Under the pieces are notes generated by a model. It was not told the origin of the DNA. It did no database searches and saw nothing but the letters and a program-made list of their open reading frames with translations. DNA of 64,000 nucleotides from Hyphomicrobiales bacterium (GTDB lineage: Bacteria > Pseudomonadota > Alphaproteobacteria > Parvibaculales > Parvibaculaceae), in the NCBI GenBank assembly GCA_016124805.1, contig WGND01000011.1, positions 1-64,000 of the forward strand. The letters run 5' to 3'. The position numbers and the translations under genes are program-made. Shown here piece after piece: positions 9,923 to 19,845 of the stretch; the stretch's first letter is position 1, and the number at the start of each line of letters is the position of its first letter.

Positions 9923-11254
9923 ATGGCTTCGGCGGCAGAACAGCTTGCAGCAAATCTGAATTTCTCTGCCTTTGCGAAGGCTGACGAGCTGAAGAAGCGC
10001 ATCTGGTTCACGCTGGGTGCGCTGCTGATTTATCGGCTTGGCACCTATATTCCGCTGCCTGGTATTGATCCGGCAGCTCTTGCCAGCGTGTTCAAGCAGA
10101 ACTCATCCGGTCTTCTGGGTGTCTTCGACATGTTTGCTGGTGGTGCCGTCGGTCGTATGGCCATTTTCGCTCTGGCGATCATGCCCTATATCTCGGCCTC
10201 CATCATCATGCAGCTCATGACGACGGTTTCCCCTCAGCTTGAAGCGCTGAAGAAGGAAGGCGAGCAGGGCCGCAAGACCATCAACCAGTACACACGCTAC
10301 GGCACGGTCATTCTGGCCGCGCTGCAGGGCTATGGCATTGCCGTGGGTCTGGAAGGCGCGAGCAATGTCGTGATGGATCCGGGCATGTTCTTCCGGGCGT
10401 CCACCGTGATCACGCTGGTTGGCGGCACCATGTTCCTGATGTGGCTGGGCGAACAGATCACCTCGCGCGGCGTCGGTAACGGCATCTCGCTGATCATCTT
10501 CAGCGGCATCGTTGCCCAGCTGCCCCATGCGCTGGCCGGTACGCTGGAACTCGGTCGCACGGGTGCGCTGTCCACAGGCATAATCCTGTTCCTTGGCGTG
10601 ATGATTGTGGCCGTGATCATGGCGATTGTGTTCATCGAGCGCGCCCAGCGCCGCCTGATCGTGCAGTATCCAAAGCGCCAGGTTGGCAACAAAATGTATG
10701 GTGGCGACAGCTCCCATCTGCCGCTCAAGCTCAACACCTCGGGCGTGATCCCGCCGATTTTTGCCTCGTCCCTGCTGCTTCTGCCGGTGACGATTGCCAA
10801 TTTCACGGCGGGTCAGGGACCTGACTGGCTGAACACGGCGACAGCCATGCTCGGCCATGGCCAGCCGCTTTACATGGCGCTTTATGCCGCTGGTATCACC
10901 TTTTTTGCCTTTTTCTACACCGCGATTGTCTTCAATCCGCAAGAAACGGCTGACAACCTCAAGAAATATGGCGGTTTCATTCCCGGTATCCGTCCAGGCG
11001 CGCGCACGGCCGAATATATCGACTATGTGCTGACGCGATTGACCATGCTGGGAGCGATCTATCTGGTGGTTGTCTGTCTGCTGCCCGAGTTCCTGATTTC
11101 TCAATACAGCGTGCCCTTCTATTTCGGCGGCACCTCGTTGCTGATCGTTGTCAGTGTCACCATGGATACGGTTGCTCAGGTGCAGAGCCATTTGCTCGCA
11201 CATCAGTATGAGGGCCTTATCAAGAAGTCGAAGCTGCGGGGAGCGCGTCGATGA
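9923..11254 (+). CDS. secY: Protein translocase subunit SecY
   Basis: SecY (443 residues) is the channel subunit of the Sec translocon in the inner membrane, working with SecE, SecG and SecA. Hydrophobic segments consistent with ten membrane spans are visible, beginning with [20 protein letters not shown]; the plug region follows span 1 ([21 protein letters not shown]). The conserved cytoplasmic loops [13 protein letters not shown] at the C-terminus and IQYPKR-like [15 protein letters not shown] are present. No rpmJ follows, as is common in this class. It overlaps adk by 4 bases. Confidence 0.97.
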   Translation: MASAAEQLAANLNFSAFAKADELKKRIWFTLGALLIYRLGTYIPLPGIDPAALASVFKQNSSGLLGVFDMFAGGAVGRMAIFALAIMPYISASIIMQLMTTVSPQLEALKKEGEQGRKTINQYTRYGTVILAALQGYGIAVGLEGASNVVMDPGMFFRASTVITLVGGTMFLMWLGEQITSRGVGNGISLIIFSGIVAQLPHALAGTLELGRTGALSTGIILFLGVMIVAVIMAIVFIERAQRRLIVQYPKRQVGNKMYGGDSSHLPLKLNTSGVIPPIFASSLLLLPVTIANFTAGQGPDWLNTATAMLGHGQPLYMALYAAGITFFAFFYTAIVFNPQETADNLKKYGGFIPGIRPGARTAEYIDYVLTRLTMLGAIYLVVVCLLPEFLISQYSVPFYFGGTSLLIVVSVTMDTVAQVQSHLLAHQYEGLIKKSKLRGARR

Positions 11255-11868
11255 AACTGATCCTTCTTGGACCGCCCGGCGCAGGCAAGGGCACCCAGGC
11301 CAAGCGTCTGGAAGAACAGTTTGGTTTCGTCCAGCTTTCCACGGGCGACATGCTACGGGCGGCTGTGGCGGCAAAAACCGATATCGGCAAGCAGGCCGAA
11401 GCCATCATGGCGCGCGGTGACCTGGTGCCCAATGAGGTGGTTGTCGGGATCATTGCTGAACGGATCGAGCAGCCTGACTGCAAGGAAGGCTATATTCTCG
11501 ACGGTTTCCCCCGCAATGTGGCCCAGGCAGAGGCGCTTGACGCCATGTTGGCCAGCAAGGGGACGGAACTGGACGCCGTGGTCGAACTGAAGGTGGATAG
11601 CGCCATTCTGCTCAACCGCATCGAGACCCGCGCTGCCGAGACCGAAGGCGGTCCGCGCGCTGACGACAATGCCGAGGCGCTCAAAAAGCGTCTCGATGTC
11701 TATGACGAACAGACAGCTCCCCTGATTGCCTATTATGGCAAGACGGGCAAGCTGAAGTCCGTAGATGGCATGCAGACGATGGATGAAGTGACTGCTGCAA
11801 TCGTGGCAGTGCTTGGTATTAAAAAATCGAAGGGAAGCGTGCTTAGCTGGTTGACTGGGAGAGGTTAA
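11251..11868 (+). CDS. adk: Adenylate kinase, short form
   Basis: Adk (205 residues) interconverts ATP + AMP and 2 ADP. The P-loop GPPGAGKGT lies at residues 7-15, the AMP-binding [10 protein letters not shown] around 79-88. The LID region between residues 120 and 140 is short ([15 protein letters not shown]), so this is the form without the zinc-type LID insertion. Its ATG overlaps the secY TGA, so it is coupled to secY. Confidence 0.96.
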   Translation: MKLILLGPPGAGKGTQAKRLEEQFGFVQLSTGDMLRAAVAAKTDIGKQAEAIMARGDLVPNEVVVGIIAERIEQPDCKEGYILDGFPRNVAQAEALDAMLASKGTELDAVVELKVDSAILLNRIETRAAETEGGPRADDNAEALKKRLDVYDEQTAPLIAYYGKTGKLKSVDGMQTMDEVTAAIVAVLGIKKSKGSVLSWLTGRG

Positions 11869-12078
11869 AACCTATAATCCCGGCCTTCGCAGAGGTACTT
11901 TCAGTGTATTTCCCGGTTTTGGGCCACTAAATGGCGTATTTCAGCCAAATATTGGTCCTTTTTAGCCGGGAATTTTGATGTAAGCACCGTAAAAGCGATT
12001 CCCCCTGTGGCTTATTTTGCCGTTCACGAAGCGTGACACGGTTGATTATGCACAGGTCATGTGAAGCAGGAGAAGAGC
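11869..12078 (+). other. adk-rpsM intergenic region with a layered hairpin
   Basis: This 210-base gap is the longest inside the ribosomal cluster. It holds three nested stems: outer 11910-11916 with 11966-11972 (7 bp), middle 11921-11926 with 11953-11958 (6 bp including one G-U), inner 11932-11935 with 11944-11947 (4 bp, 8-base loop). The outer stem is followed by AATTTT. Nearer rpsM a small hairpin lies at 12024-12036. It may be an attenuator, weak terminator or protein-binding leader; I cannot tell which. I found no confident -35/-10 pair. Confidence 0.4.
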
Positions 12079-12447
12079 GTGGCTCGTATAGCTGGCGTCA
12101 ATATCCCGACAAATAAGCGGGTAGTTATTGCATTGACCTATATTACCGGTATCGGTAATGCCAAGGCCAAGGAGATCTGCGACAAGGTGGGAATCCCGCT
12201 TGAGCGTCGCGTCAATGAACTGGCTGACGCCGAAGTCATCCAGATTCGTGAAACGATCGACAGCGACTACATGGTGGAAGGCGACCTTCGCCGCGACACG
12301 TCCATGAACATCAAGCGCTTGATGGATCTTGGCTGCTATCGTGGCCTGCGCCACCGCAAGGGCCTGCCGGTCCGCGGCCAGCGCACGCACACCAATGCAC
12401 GCACCCGCAAAGGCCCGGCCAAGGCCATTGCCGGCAAGAAGAAATAA
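12079..12447 (+). CDS. rpsM: 30S ribosomal protein S13
   Basis: S13 (122 residues) contacts the P-site tRNA and forms bridge B1 with L5. GTG 12079 is preferred because it gives [19 protein letters not shown] and has AGGAG 8 bases upstream; an earlier in-frame GTG at 12061 includes that ribosome site in the coding region. The C-terminal [13 protein letters not shown] motif is intact. First gene of the alpha part. Confidence 0.95.
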   Translation: MARIAGVNIPTNKRVVIALTYITGIGNAKAKEICDKVGIPLERRVNELADAEVIQIRETIDSDYMVEGDLRRDTSMNIKRLMDLGCYRGLRHRKGLPVRGQRTHTNARTRKGPAKAIAGKKK

Positions 12448-12515
12448 CCGATCCCTTTGGAGACCAGCCGGAGCGCTTCTGAGCAGCTCCCGCGTACCAC
12501 GAAAGTTCAAGACTG

Positions 12516-12905
12516 ATGGCGAAGGAAAAGACACGCATCCGCCGCAAGGAACGCAAGAATATCTCATCGGGTGTTGCCCATGTGAATTCGACGTTCAACA
12601 ACACAATGATCACGATCACCGATGCCCAGGGCAACGCGATCTCATGGTCCTCGGCTGGCATGATGGGCTTCAAGGGCAGCCGTAAATCGACTCCCTTCGC
12701 TGCACAGATGGCTGCGGAAGATGCTGGCAAGAAGGCCATGGAACACGGCATGAAAACACTTGAAGTTGAAGTGTGTGGCCCGGGTTCCGGTCGTGAGTCA
12801 GCCCTTCGCGCGCTTCAGTCGGTTGGTTTCACGGTCACGACCATTCGTGACGTGACACCCATTCCGCATAATGGCTGCCGTCCGCCTAAGCGGCGCCGCG
12901 TCTGA
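12516..12905 (+). CDS. rpsK: 30S ribosomal protein S11
   Basis: S11 (129 residues) forms part of the platform next to the mRNA exit. [20 protein letters not shown] and the ending [19 protein letters not shown] are diagnostic. No rpsD follows, unlike E. coli; rpoA is next after an unusually long, structured gap. Confidence 0.97.
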   Translation: MAKEKTRIRRKERKNISSGVAHVNSTFNNTMITITDAQGNAISWSSAGMMGFKGSRKSTPFAAQMAAEDAGKKAMEHGMKTLEVEVCGPGSGRESALRALQSVGFTVTTIRDVTPIPHNGCRPPKRRRV

Positions 12906-13022
12906 CCTTCGTTCTTCTTGCGAATTGAAGGTCACGTCCAGCTCGCACGATTGGATAGTGGAGCGGACGTTAAAGAGAGCAGGTGGCGGATTTCTCCCGC
13001 CAGGGCGCGTCGAGAGACGCCC
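12903..13022 (+). promoter_or_regulatory. Structured rpsK-rpoA intercistronic leader
   Basis: Three hairpins can be drawn: 12903-12910 with 12927-12934 (8 bp, starting at the rpsK stop codon); 12984-12989 with 12997-13002 (6 bp, 7-base loop); and 13004-13011 with 13016-13022 (7 bp with one bulged C, loop GAGA, a GNRA tetraloop). The rpoA ribosome site AAGAGG at 13031-13036 follows at once. Such structure could slow ribosomes or bind a regulatory protein. Function is inferred, not shown. Confidence 0.4.
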
Positions 13023-13044
13023 GTAACGGCAAGAGGTTACTAAA

Positions 13045-14061
13045 TTGATCCAGAAAAACTGGGAAGAGCTGATCAAACCGAACAAGCTCGAAATCAATCC
13101 GGGCCATGATCCCATGCGCTTTGCAACGCTTGTTGCCGAGCCGCTGGAACGTGGTTTTGGCCTGACGCTCGGCAATGCGCTGCGTCGCGTGCTGATGTCC
13201 TCGCTTCAGGGCGCGGCCGTGACGGCTGTGCAGATTGACGGCGTGCTGCATGAATTTTCCTCGATCGCCGGTGTGCGCGAGGATGTGACCGATATCATTC
13301 TCAACATCAAGCAGCTGGCCCTGCGTCTTCACGCTGAAGGCCCCAAGCGCATGATGCTGACGAAAAAGGGCCCCGGTGTCGTGACTGCTGGTGACATCAC
13401 CACAGGTGCCGATATCGAAGTCCTCAATCCCGGCCTCGTGCTCTGCACGCTGGACGAGGGTGCCGACATCCGCATGGAATTCACTGTCGCGCTCGGCAAG
13501 GGCTATGTCGCTTCGGACCGCAACCGTCCGGAAGATGCGCCCATCGGCCTGATCGCCGTGGACAGCCTTTACAGCCCCGTGCTGCGTGTTTCCTACAAGG
13601 TGGAAAACACACGTGAAGGCCAGATCCTCGACTATGACAAGCTGACCATGCAGGTCGAAACCAATGGCGCGATCACGCCGGATGACGCTGTGGCCTATGC
13701 CGCGCGCATTCTGCAGGATCAGCTTCAGGTCTTCGTGAATTTCGAAGAGCCCGAGCAGAAGCAGGTCGAAGAGAGCCGTCCGGAACTCGAATTCAACGCC
13801 GCCCTCCTCAAGAAGGTGGACGAGCTGGAACTTTCGGTGCGGTCGGCAAACTGCCTGAAGAACGACAACATCGTTTATATCGGCGACCTGATCCAGAAGA
13901 CAGAAGGCGAAATGCTGCGTACACCGAATTTCGGTCGCAAGTCGCTGAACGAGATCAAGGAAGTTCTGGCGCAGATGGGTCTCCATCTGGGCATGGAAGT
14001 TCCGAATTGGCCGCCGGAGAATATCGAAGAGCTGGCCAAGCGCTACGAAGACCAGTATTGA
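13045..14061 (+). CDS. rpoA: RNA polymerase alpha subunit
   Basis: RpoA (338 residues): N-terminal dimerisation domain to about residue 235 ([18 protein letters not shown] and the [16 protein letters not shown] region), a linker, and a C-terminal DNA-binding domain from about 255 ([16 protein letters not shown], then [12 protein letters not shown]). The start is a TTG ([16 protein letters not shown]) with AAGAGG 8 bases upstream; no ATG or GTG gives the conserved N-terminus. A weak start codon could lower expression relative to the ribosomal genes. Confidence 0.96.
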   Translation: MIQKNWEELIKPNKLEINPGHDPMRFATLVAEPLERGFGLTLGNALRRVLMSSLQGAAVTAVQIDGVLHEFSSIAGVREDVTDIILNIKQLALRLHAEGPKRMMLTKKGPGVVTAGDITTGADIEVLNPGLVLCTLDEGADIRMEFTVALGKGYVASDRNRPEDAPIGLIAVDSLYSPVLRVSYKVENTREGQILDYDKLTMQVETNGAITPDDAVAYAARILQDQLQVFVNFEEPEQKQVEESRPELEFNAALLKKVDELELSVRSANCLKNDNIVYIGDLIQKTEGEMLRTPNFGRKSLNEIKEVLAQMGLHLGMEVPNWPPENIEELAKRYEDQY

Positions 14062-14126
14062 TCGCCGCAAGGCATTTTGAGTTGATGCAGCGTCTTGAAG
14101 ACGCCGCCTAATGAAGGAGACGGGTC

Positions 14127-14546
14127 ATGCGTCACGGTAATTCCGGCCGCAAGCTCAACAGGACCGCAAGCCACCGAAAGGCGATGCTTGCCAATATGGC
14201 TGTTGCGCTGATCAAGCATGAGCAGATTGTGACAACGCTGCCCAAGGCCAAGGAGCTTCGTCCCTATGTGGAGAAGCTGGTGACGCTCGGCAAGCGCGGT
14301 GATCTGCATGCCCGCCGTCAGGCCTATAGCGCGCTGCCTGACAAAGTCTGGGCCGCCAAGCTGTTCGACATTCTCGGGCCGCGCTATGCCGAACGTCAGG
14401 GTGGTTACATCCGCGTTCTCAAGGCTGGCTTCCGTCATGGCGACAATGCCCCTCTGGCTGTGATCGAGTTTGTTGATCGCGACGAAAGCGCCAAGGGTCA
14501 GGACTCCGGTCCGGTACAGATGGATGGCGACGAAGAAGCCGCTTAA
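14127..14546 (+). CDS. rplQ: 50S ribosomal protein L17
   Basis: L17 (139 residues), last gene of the alpha part. [21 protein letters not shown] at the start and the [24 protein letters not shown] motif are diagnostic. AAGGAGACGG is a strong ribosome site. An acidic tail follows the core. Confidence 0.97.
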   Translation: MRHGNSGRKLNRTASHRKAMLANMAVALIKHEQIVTTLPKAKELRPYVEKLVTLGKRGDLHARRQAYSALPDKVWAAKLFDILGPRYAERQGGYIRVLKAGFRHGDNAPLAVIEFVDRDESAKGQDSGPVQMDGDEEAA

Positions 14547-14593
14547 CCATTTTGCGCCGTTGCTGTCATAAAATTTTGACAGGCAAAAATATC

Positions 14594-14622
14594 AAGGCAG
14601 TCCCTCGGGGCTGCCTTTTTTG
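14594..14622 (+). terminator. Intrinsic terminator of the ribosomal cluster
   Basis: AAGGCAGTCC at 14594-14603 pairs with GGGCTGCCTT at 14608-14617 (10 bp with one T-G pair) and is followed by a run of T to 14621. It lies about 50 bases behind rplQ and is the only clear terminator in the first 14.6 kb. Confidence 0.85.
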
Positions 14623-14776
14623 TTGTCAGGAAGGTGCTTGCGGCGCGTCTAAACAACTTGTCATGGAGCGTGGCGGCATTACGTCTTGCACGTCCCGCTT
14701 TGAGGCAACAAAATTATCCTCCTGACGGGGCCATTGTGGTGGCGTGGGGTAAGCCACCGTTGATGGGGGCGCTGAA

Positions 14777-16234
14777 ATGGTGGAAGAAATGCTGTCTCAA
14801 TCCTGGTTGCATGGCGCCTGGGTCTTTGTCCTCGCCGGTTTCATTCTGTTTCTGTCGCTTGTCTTTTTCCCGGCATCCAATTCGGCGCGTGCGGAAAAGC
14901 GGGTGCCGTCGAGCTCGGGCGAGGTGCAGCTTTCCTATGCCGGTGTCGTCAAGCGCGTGGCCCCGGCTGTTGTGAATGTCTATTCCAAACGCGTCGTGCA
15001 GGAACGGACATCGCCACTCTTCAATGATCCTTTCTTTCAGCGTTTCTTTGGCGGGCAGATGGGTGGCGCGCCGCGCGAGCGGGTGCAGCAGTCGCTTGGC
15101 TCCGGCGTCATCGTTGATTCATCCGGCCTTATCGTCACGAATAATCATGTGATCGCAGGCGGCACGCAATTTACCGTCGCGCTGTCTGACCGGCGCGAAT
15201 ATGAAGCCAAGGTTGTGGTGGCCGATGAGCGAACGGATTTGGCCGTGCTGCGGATCGACACCAAAGGCCTGAAACTGCCCGTCCTGAATTTCAAGGATTC
15301 AGACACTGTTGAGGTTGGTGATCTGGTGCTTGCCATCGGCAATCCCTTTGGCGTGGGGCAGACGGTAACAAGCGGTATCGTGTCGGCACTGGCGCGCACC
15401 CATGTGGGGGTTTCGGACTATCAGTTTTTCATCCAGACGGATGCAGCCATTAATCCGGGTAATTCAGGTGGGGCGCTGGTGACGACAGATGGCCAGCTGA
15501 TCGGCATCAACACCGCCATTTTTTCACAGAGCGGCGGCAGTGTCGGTATCGGCTTTGCCATCCCCTCCAATATGGTGCGCTCGGTTGTTGAGTCCGCCCG
15601 CAATGGTGGCGGCTATGTGAAGCGGCCATGGCTCGGCGCCTCGCTGCAGGTGGTGGATGCTGATCTCGCCAAGACGCTGGGGCTCGACCGGCCGGGCGGC
15701 AATCTGCTGCGCGACATCTACAAAGGCGGTCCGGCTGACCGGGCGGGGCTGCAGGTGGGCGATGTCATTCGCGAGGTCGATGGCTTTGCCGTGGATGACC
15801 CCCAGGCGCTGCGCTACCGGATTGCGACGAAATCCTTTGGTGGGCAGGCCGTACTGAAATATAGCCGCGATGGCGTGATGGGCGAGACGCGGCTGACGCT
15901 GGAACCTCCGCCTGAAAAGCCCGCTGCTGACCGCCATGAAATTGAAGGGCGCAATCCCTTCCGCGGGGCAACGGTTGCCAATCTGTCACCGGCCATTTCC
16001 GACGAGCTGGGGCTTGATAGCTGGTCGGCCAAGGGCGTGGTGGTGATGGATGTGAGCGACGGCTCGCCGGCCCGACAGCTTCAGTTCCAGCCGGGCGACA
16101 TCATTGTGGAAGTGGCGGGCCGGAAGATCAATTCCGTGCGCGACCTGATCGACGTGACGGCTTCGCCCCGTTCGCAATGGGATTTCTCCGTGCGGCGCGG
16201 TGACAGAACCTTCAATGCGACTGTCGGCGGGTAG
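14777..16234 (+). CDS. DegP/HtrA-type periplasmic serine endoprotease
   Basis: A 485-residue HtrA protein for quality control of envelope proteins. Residues 12-32 form a hydrophobic signal or anchor segment, with a possible cleavage after SARA near 39. The trypsin-like domain shows the catalytic triad: His124 (TNNHVIAGG), Asp154 (RTDLAVLRI) and Ser230 (NPGNSGGAL). Two PDZ domains follow at about 285-375 and 400-475. It starts its own transcription unit after the ribosomal terminator. DegP, DegQ and Do-like names cannot be separated by eye, so no symbol is given. Confidence 0.92.
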   Translation: MVEEMLSQSWLHGAWVFVLAGFILFLSLVFFPASNSARAEKRVPSSSGEVQLSYAGVVKRVAPAVVNVYSKRVVQERTSPLFNDPFFQRFFGGQMGGAPRERVQQSLGSGVIVDSSGLIVTNNHVIAGGTQFTVALSDRREYEAKVVVADERTDLAVLRIDTKGLKLPVLNFKDSDTVEVGDLVLAIGNPFGVGQTVTSGIVSALARTHVGVSDYQFFIQTDAAINPGNSGGALVTTDGQLIGINTAIFSQSGGSVGIGFAIPSNMVRSVVESARNGGGYVKRPWLGASLQVVDADLAKTLGLDRPGGNLLRDIYKGGPADRAGLQVGDVIREVDGFAVDDPQALRYRIATKSFGGQAVLKYSRDGVMGETRLTLEPPPEKPAADRHEIEGRNPFRGATVANLSPAISDELGLDSWSAKGVVVMDVSDGSPARQLQFQPGDIIVEVAGRKINSVRDLIDVTASPRSQWDFSVRRGDRTFNATVGG

Positions 16235-16237
16235 GGC

Positions 16238-16720
16238 TCAGGAGGCGGATGCCTCGCCCATCTGGCTTTGCAGATAGTTTTCAAGGCCGACGGATTTGAC
16301 GAGATCGATCTGCGTTTCGAGGAAGTCGATATGCTCTTCCTCGCCTTCCAGAATGTCTTCAAACAGTTCGCGTGAGATGTAGTCGCGCGCCTGCTCACAA
16401 TAGGTGACCGCATCCTTGTAAAAGGCATGGGCTTCATATTCGAGCTTGAGATCGCATTCCAGACATTCGACGACATTTTCGCCGATCTTGAGCTTGTCCA
16501 GATCCTGCAGATTGGGCAGGCCTTCAAGGAAGAGGATGCGCTCGATCAGGCGATCGGCATGTTTCATCTCGTCAATTGATTCGTGATATTCGATATCGCC
16601 GAGCTTCAGGAAGCCCCAGTTCTTGAACATGCGGGCATGCAGAAAATACTGATTAATGGCCGTCAATTCGAGCTTGAGAGCCGTATTCAGATATTCGATG
16701 ACCTTGGTATCGCCGCGCAT
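16238..16720 (-). CDS. bfr: Bacterioferritin
   Basis: Bacterioferritin (160 residues) stores iron in a 24-subunit shell. All six ferroxidase ligands are seen: Glu18, Glu51, His54, Glu94, Glu127 and His130, and the haem ligand Met52 (IDEMKHADR). It lies 59 bases downstream of bfd on the same strand, so the two are likely one operon. Ends tail-to-tail 3 bases from the degP-like gene. Confidence 0.97.
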   Translation of the reverse strand: MRGDTKVIEYLNTALKLELTAINQYFLHARMFKNWGFLKLGDIEYHESIDEMKHADRLIERILFLEGLPNLQDLDKLKIGENVVECLECDLKLEYEAHAFYKDAVTYCEQARDYISRELFEDILEGEEEHIDFLETQIDLVKSVGLENYLQSQMGEASAS

Positions 16721-16779
16721 GTTGGATTTCCCTGCAACTAAAAATGAACGCCTCAGTCGACTATAGACGAATTGAGGGC

Positions 16780-16983
16780 TCAGTCAGCGGCGATCAGTCC
16801 ATTCAGGCTCTGCTGGTCACGGTTCTCGCGGATCATGCCGGCAAGGGTGGGGAGGCAACGGCCACATTTTGGCTTGCAACCCATGGCTTCATGAATGTCC
16901 TGGGGGGAGGTGACATCGGGCCGGGACTCCAGCACCTGCTTGACCGTGCGGCAGTTTTTGGCGTTGCACATGCAAATGATCAT
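16780..16983 (-). CDS. bfd: Bacterioferritin-associated ferredoxin
   Basis: A 67-residue [2Fe-2S] protein that, in characterised systems, reduces bacterioferritin to release iron. It starts [10 protein letters not shown]. The cluster ligands are expected at Cys4 and Cys6 (CMC) and Cys40 and Cys43 (CGRC); Cys11 and Cys36 are extra. The frame is open far upstream, but that part overlaps rarA and is not BFD-like. Placed first in a bfd-bfr unit; iron control is likely but no confident Fur or Irr box was found. Confidence 0.93.
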   Translation of the reverse strand: MIICMCNAKNCRTVKQVLESRPDVTSPQDIHEAMGCKPKCGRCLPTLAGMIRENRDQQSLNGLIAAD

Positions 16984-17169
16984 GGGAAGGCGGTCATTCT
17001 CGTTGCGGGTGCCAATCCTGAAGGGACACCGGTTGCGCTCGTCTTGCCCAGTAATGTGCCATTTATGCGAATGACTTTCAATAGCGTTATTGTCGCAGGC
17101 CGCCCGAATTCCATGCCGGCAAGGGTGCTGGACGGTGAGAAAGCCCTGAAAACATGCTAGATACCGCAA

Positions 17170-18474
17170 ATGAGCAATCTCTTTGCAGCGGCAGGCATGG
17201 ATGACGGGGCCCCGCGGCCTCTGGCCGACCGGCTGCGCCCTAAACGCATCGAAGATGTGGTGGGGCAGGACCATCTGCTGGGGCCTCAGGGGCCGCTGGG
17301 ACGGATGATTGCGAGCGGGCATCTGTCATCGATCATTCTCTGGGGTCCGCCCGGCACCGGCAAGACCACCACCGCAAGGCTGCTGGCTGATCGTGTGGGG
17401 CTCTATTTCGAGGCCATGTCGGCGATTTTTTCCGGCGTGGCGGATCTGAAGAAGATTTTCGAGATGGCGCGGGCGCGGCGCGAGACGGGCAAGGGCACGT
17501 TGCTTTTTGTGGATGAGATTCACCGCTTCAATCGCACGCAGCAGGACAGCTTTCTGCCGGTGATGGAAGACGGCACGATCACGCTTGTCGGCGCGACGAC
17601 GGAGAACCCGTCCTTTGAGCTCAATGCCGCGCTTCTGTCGCGTGCGCAGGTGCTGGTGCTGAACCGGCTCGACGATGCCGCCCTTGAAGAATTGCTGACG
17701 CGTGCCGAAAGCTTTACCGGGCGCAAGCTGCCGCTGGACGCCGATGCGCGGGCGAGTCTGCGGGCCATGGCCGATGGCGACGGGCGCTATGCGCTTAATC
17801 TGGCTGAAGAGATTTTCGACCTGAAGGTCGAGGGTGTTCTGGATACAGCCGGTCTGGTGGGCGCCGTGCAGCGCCGCGCGCCACTTTATGACAAGGGGCG
17901 GGAGGGGCACTACAACCTCATTTCCGCGCTGCATAAGTCGGTACGCGGATCAGATTGCGACGCTGCGCTTTACTGGCTGGCGCGGATGCTGGCTGGCGGC
18001 GAAGACCCGCTCTATATCGTGCGGCGCATGGTGCGCATGGCGGTGGAGGATGTCGGGCTGGCTGATCCCGAAGCGCTGCATCAGGCGCTGGCCGCCAAGG
18101 AGGCTTATGATTTTCTGGGCTCGCCTGAGGGGGAGCTGGCGATTGCGCAGGCGCTGGTCTATCTGGCGACGGCGCCCAAATCCAATGCGGCCTATGCCGC
18201 CTTTGGTGCAGCCAAACGCGCTGCCAAGGAAACGGGCTCACTCACGCCGCCGGCCCATATTCTCAATGCGCCGACCAGGCTGATGAAAGAGCTTGGCTAT
18301 GGCGAGGGCTATCAATATGACCACGATACGCCCGATGCCTTTTCGGGGCAGGATTATTTTCCAGACGAAATGGAACGGGTTCAGTTTTACGCGCCCGTGG
18401 AACGCGGTTTCGAGCGCGAAATCAACAAGCGCCTGAGCTACTGGCGCAAGCTGAGAGAGGAAAAAGGCGCATGA
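17170..18474 (+). CDS. rarA: Replication-associated recombination ATPase RarA (MgsA)
   Basis: A 434-residue AAA+ ATPase of the clamp-loader family that acts at stalled replication forks with SSB. Walker A GPPGTGKT is at residues 59-66 and Walker B LLFVDEIHRF at 111-120, with the family-specific HRFNRTQQD. The C-terminal tetramerisation region with YNLISALHKSVRGSD is present. It opens a chain of six tightly packed genes, overlapping crcB by 4 bases. Confidence 0.95.
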   Translation: MSNLFAAAGMDDGAPRPLADRLRPKRIEDVVGQDHLLGPQGPLGRMIASGHLSSIILWGPPGTGKTTTARLLADRVGLYFEAMSAIFSGVADLKKIFEMARARRETGKGTLLFVDEIHRFNRTQQDSFLPVMEDGTITLVGATTENPSFELNAALLSRAQVLVLNRLDDAALEELLTRAESFTGRKLPLDADARASLRAMADGDGRYALNLAEEIFDLKVEGVLDTAGLVGAVQRRAPLYDKGREGHYNLISALHKSVRGSDCDAALYWLARMLAGGEDPLYIVRRMVRMAVEDVGLADPEALHQALAAKEAYDFLGSPEGELAIAQALVYLATAPKSNAAYAAFGAAKRAAKETGSLTPPAHILNAPTRLMKELGYGEGYQYDHDTPDAFSGQDYFPDEMERVQFYAPVERGFEREINKRLSYWRKLREEKGA

Positions 18475-18851
18475 ATATGGTTCTGGCAGTGGCGCTGGGC
18501 GGGGCGATTGGATCGTCGCTGCGCTATCTTTTCGGCGACATGATGATGCGCCTGATGGGGATCAATTTTCCCTGGGGCACGTTCGGTGTGAACCTGATCG
18601 GCTCGCTGGTGATGGGGCTCATTGCTGGCGGTCTGGCGCTCAAGTTCAATGTGAGCCAGGAAATGCGCAGCTTTCTGATGACGGGTGTGCTGGGCGGCTT
18701 TACGACTTTTTCGGCCTTCTCGCTGGATGCGGCCAATATGATCGAGCGGCATGACTACATGCTTGCAGCAGTCTATGTGGGTGGTTCGGTGATTGTCGGC
18801 CTGATGGCTCTTTTTCTGGGCCTCTGGATTTCAAGGATTGCATTTGTATGA
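18471..18851 (+). CDS. crcB: Fluoride ion channel CrcB/FluC
   Basis: A 126-residue, four-span membrane protein that forms a dimeric fluoride channel and lowers cytoplasmic fluoride. Diagnostic are GGAIGSSLRYLFGD near the start, PWGTFGVNLIGSLVMGL, and the GVLGGFTTFSAFSLDA segment around residues 70-83 that includes the pore phenylalanines and threonines. No fluoride riboswitch can sit before it because the gene overlaps rarA. Confidence 0.95.
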   Translation: MNMVLAVALGGAIGSSLRYLFGDMMMRLMGINFPWGTFGVNLIGSLVMGLIAGGLALKFNVSQEMRSFLMTGVLGGFTTFSAFSLDAANMIERHDYMLAAVYVGGSVIVGLMALFLGLWISRIAFV

Positions 18852-19843
18852 GCGCCGTTCTGCAACTGGGCGTGAGCGAGGACGAGGACGGCATACGCGT
18901 GGACCGCTGGTTCAAGCGTCGCTTCCCGCAGCTGACCCACGGGCGGCTGGAAAAGATGTTGCGCAAGGGCGAGGTGCGGGTGGATGGCGCGCGCGTCAAG
19001 GCCAATGACCGGCTGGTGGAAGGCCAGATCATCCGCGTGCCGCCATTGCCGGAAGCTGACGCGAACGAGACACGGACAAAACCTGTGCAGGCGATCAGCG
19101 AGGCGGATGCGACCATGCTGCGCAAGGCCGTGATCCACAAGGACGACGCCCTTATCGTGCTGAACAAGCCGCCGGGGCTTGCCGTGCAGGGCGGCACGAA
19201 TACCGAAAAGCATATTGACGGCATGTTGGACCTGCTGACCTTTGATGCGAAGGAACGGCCGCGTCTTGTGCATCGCCTAGACCGTGACACGAGCGGTGTG
19301 CTGGTGCTGGCGCGCACGTCCAGGGCGGCGACATCGCTGGGCAAGAGTTTCAAGACCAAGGATGCACGCAAGGTCTATTGGGCGCTGGTGATGGGTGTGC
19401 CGGAACCGCGCCGGGGCACGATCAAGCTGGCGCTGTCCAAGCAGGGCGGGCCGGGCTTTGAAAAGATGGAGCCCGCTGAAAAGGGTGATGAAGACGCCAA
19501 GCATGCCGTGACGCATTTTGCCGTGGTGGAAACGGCTGCCCACAAGCTCTCCTGGGTCGCCTTCATGCCGATGACGGGGCGCACGCATCAGATCCGCGCC
19601 CATGCGGCTGCCATTGGCACGCCCATTGTCGGCGATGGCAAATATGGTGGGGCAGACGCCCATCCGGGTGGCGAGATCGAACGGATGCTGCATCTTCATG
19701 CGCGCTCACTTGATATCGGTCATCCTGAAGGCAAGCGCCTGTTCATCAAAGCGCCATTGCCGCGTCATATGCTGAAGGCATGGAAGCTCTTCGGGTTTAA
19801 CCCGGAAGATGATGATGATCCCTTTGCGGCGCTGGAGCTATAG
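18848..19843 (+). CDS. RluC-type 23S rRNA pseudouridine synthase
   Basis: A 331-residue RluA-family enzyme. An S4-like RNA-binding domain covers about residues 17-70; the catalytic domain has HRLDRDTSGVLVLA at 142-155, with Asp145 the expected nucleophile. In E. coli RluC makes pseudouridine 955, 2504 and 2580 in 23S rRNA; the target here is inferred. GRTHQIRAHAAAIGTPIVGD is the second conserved motif. Start ATG overlaps the crcB stop. Confidence 0.9.
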   Translation: MSAVLQLGVSEDEDGIRVDRWFKRRFPQLTHGRLEKMLRKGEVRVDGARVKANDRLVEGQIIRVPPLPEADANETRTKPVQAISEADATMLRKAVIHKDDALIVLNKPPGLAVQGGTNTEKHIDGMLDLLTFDAKERPRLVHRLDRDTSGVLVLARTSRAATSLGKSFKTKDARKVYWALVMGVPEPRRGTIKLALSKQGGPGFEKMEPAEKGDEDAKHAVTHFAVVETAAHKLSWVAFMPMTGRTHQIRAHAAAIGTPIVGDGKYGGADAHPGGEIERMLHLHARSLDIGHPEGKRLFIKAPLPRHMLKAWKLFGFNPEDDDDPFAALEL

Positions 19844-19845
19844 CC

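Noticed and set aside
10103-11374. 423-codon minus-strand frame across secY
   Set aside because: Antisense to secY, rich in His, Arg and Gln as expected for a shadow of hydrophobic codons.
11254-12078. Missing rpmJ after secY and missing rpsD after rpsK as a deletion
   Set aside because: These genes are commonly elsewhere in alphaproteobacteria, so absence here is ordinary.
12970-14070. 366-codon minus-strand frame across rpoA
   Set aside because: Antisense to rpoA with no recognisable domain or ribosome site.
17040-17160. Possible iron-responsive box before bfd (TGCGA ... TCGCA and TGACTTTCA)
   Set aside because: The match to Fur or Irr consensus is too poor and the sequence overlaps no clear promoter.
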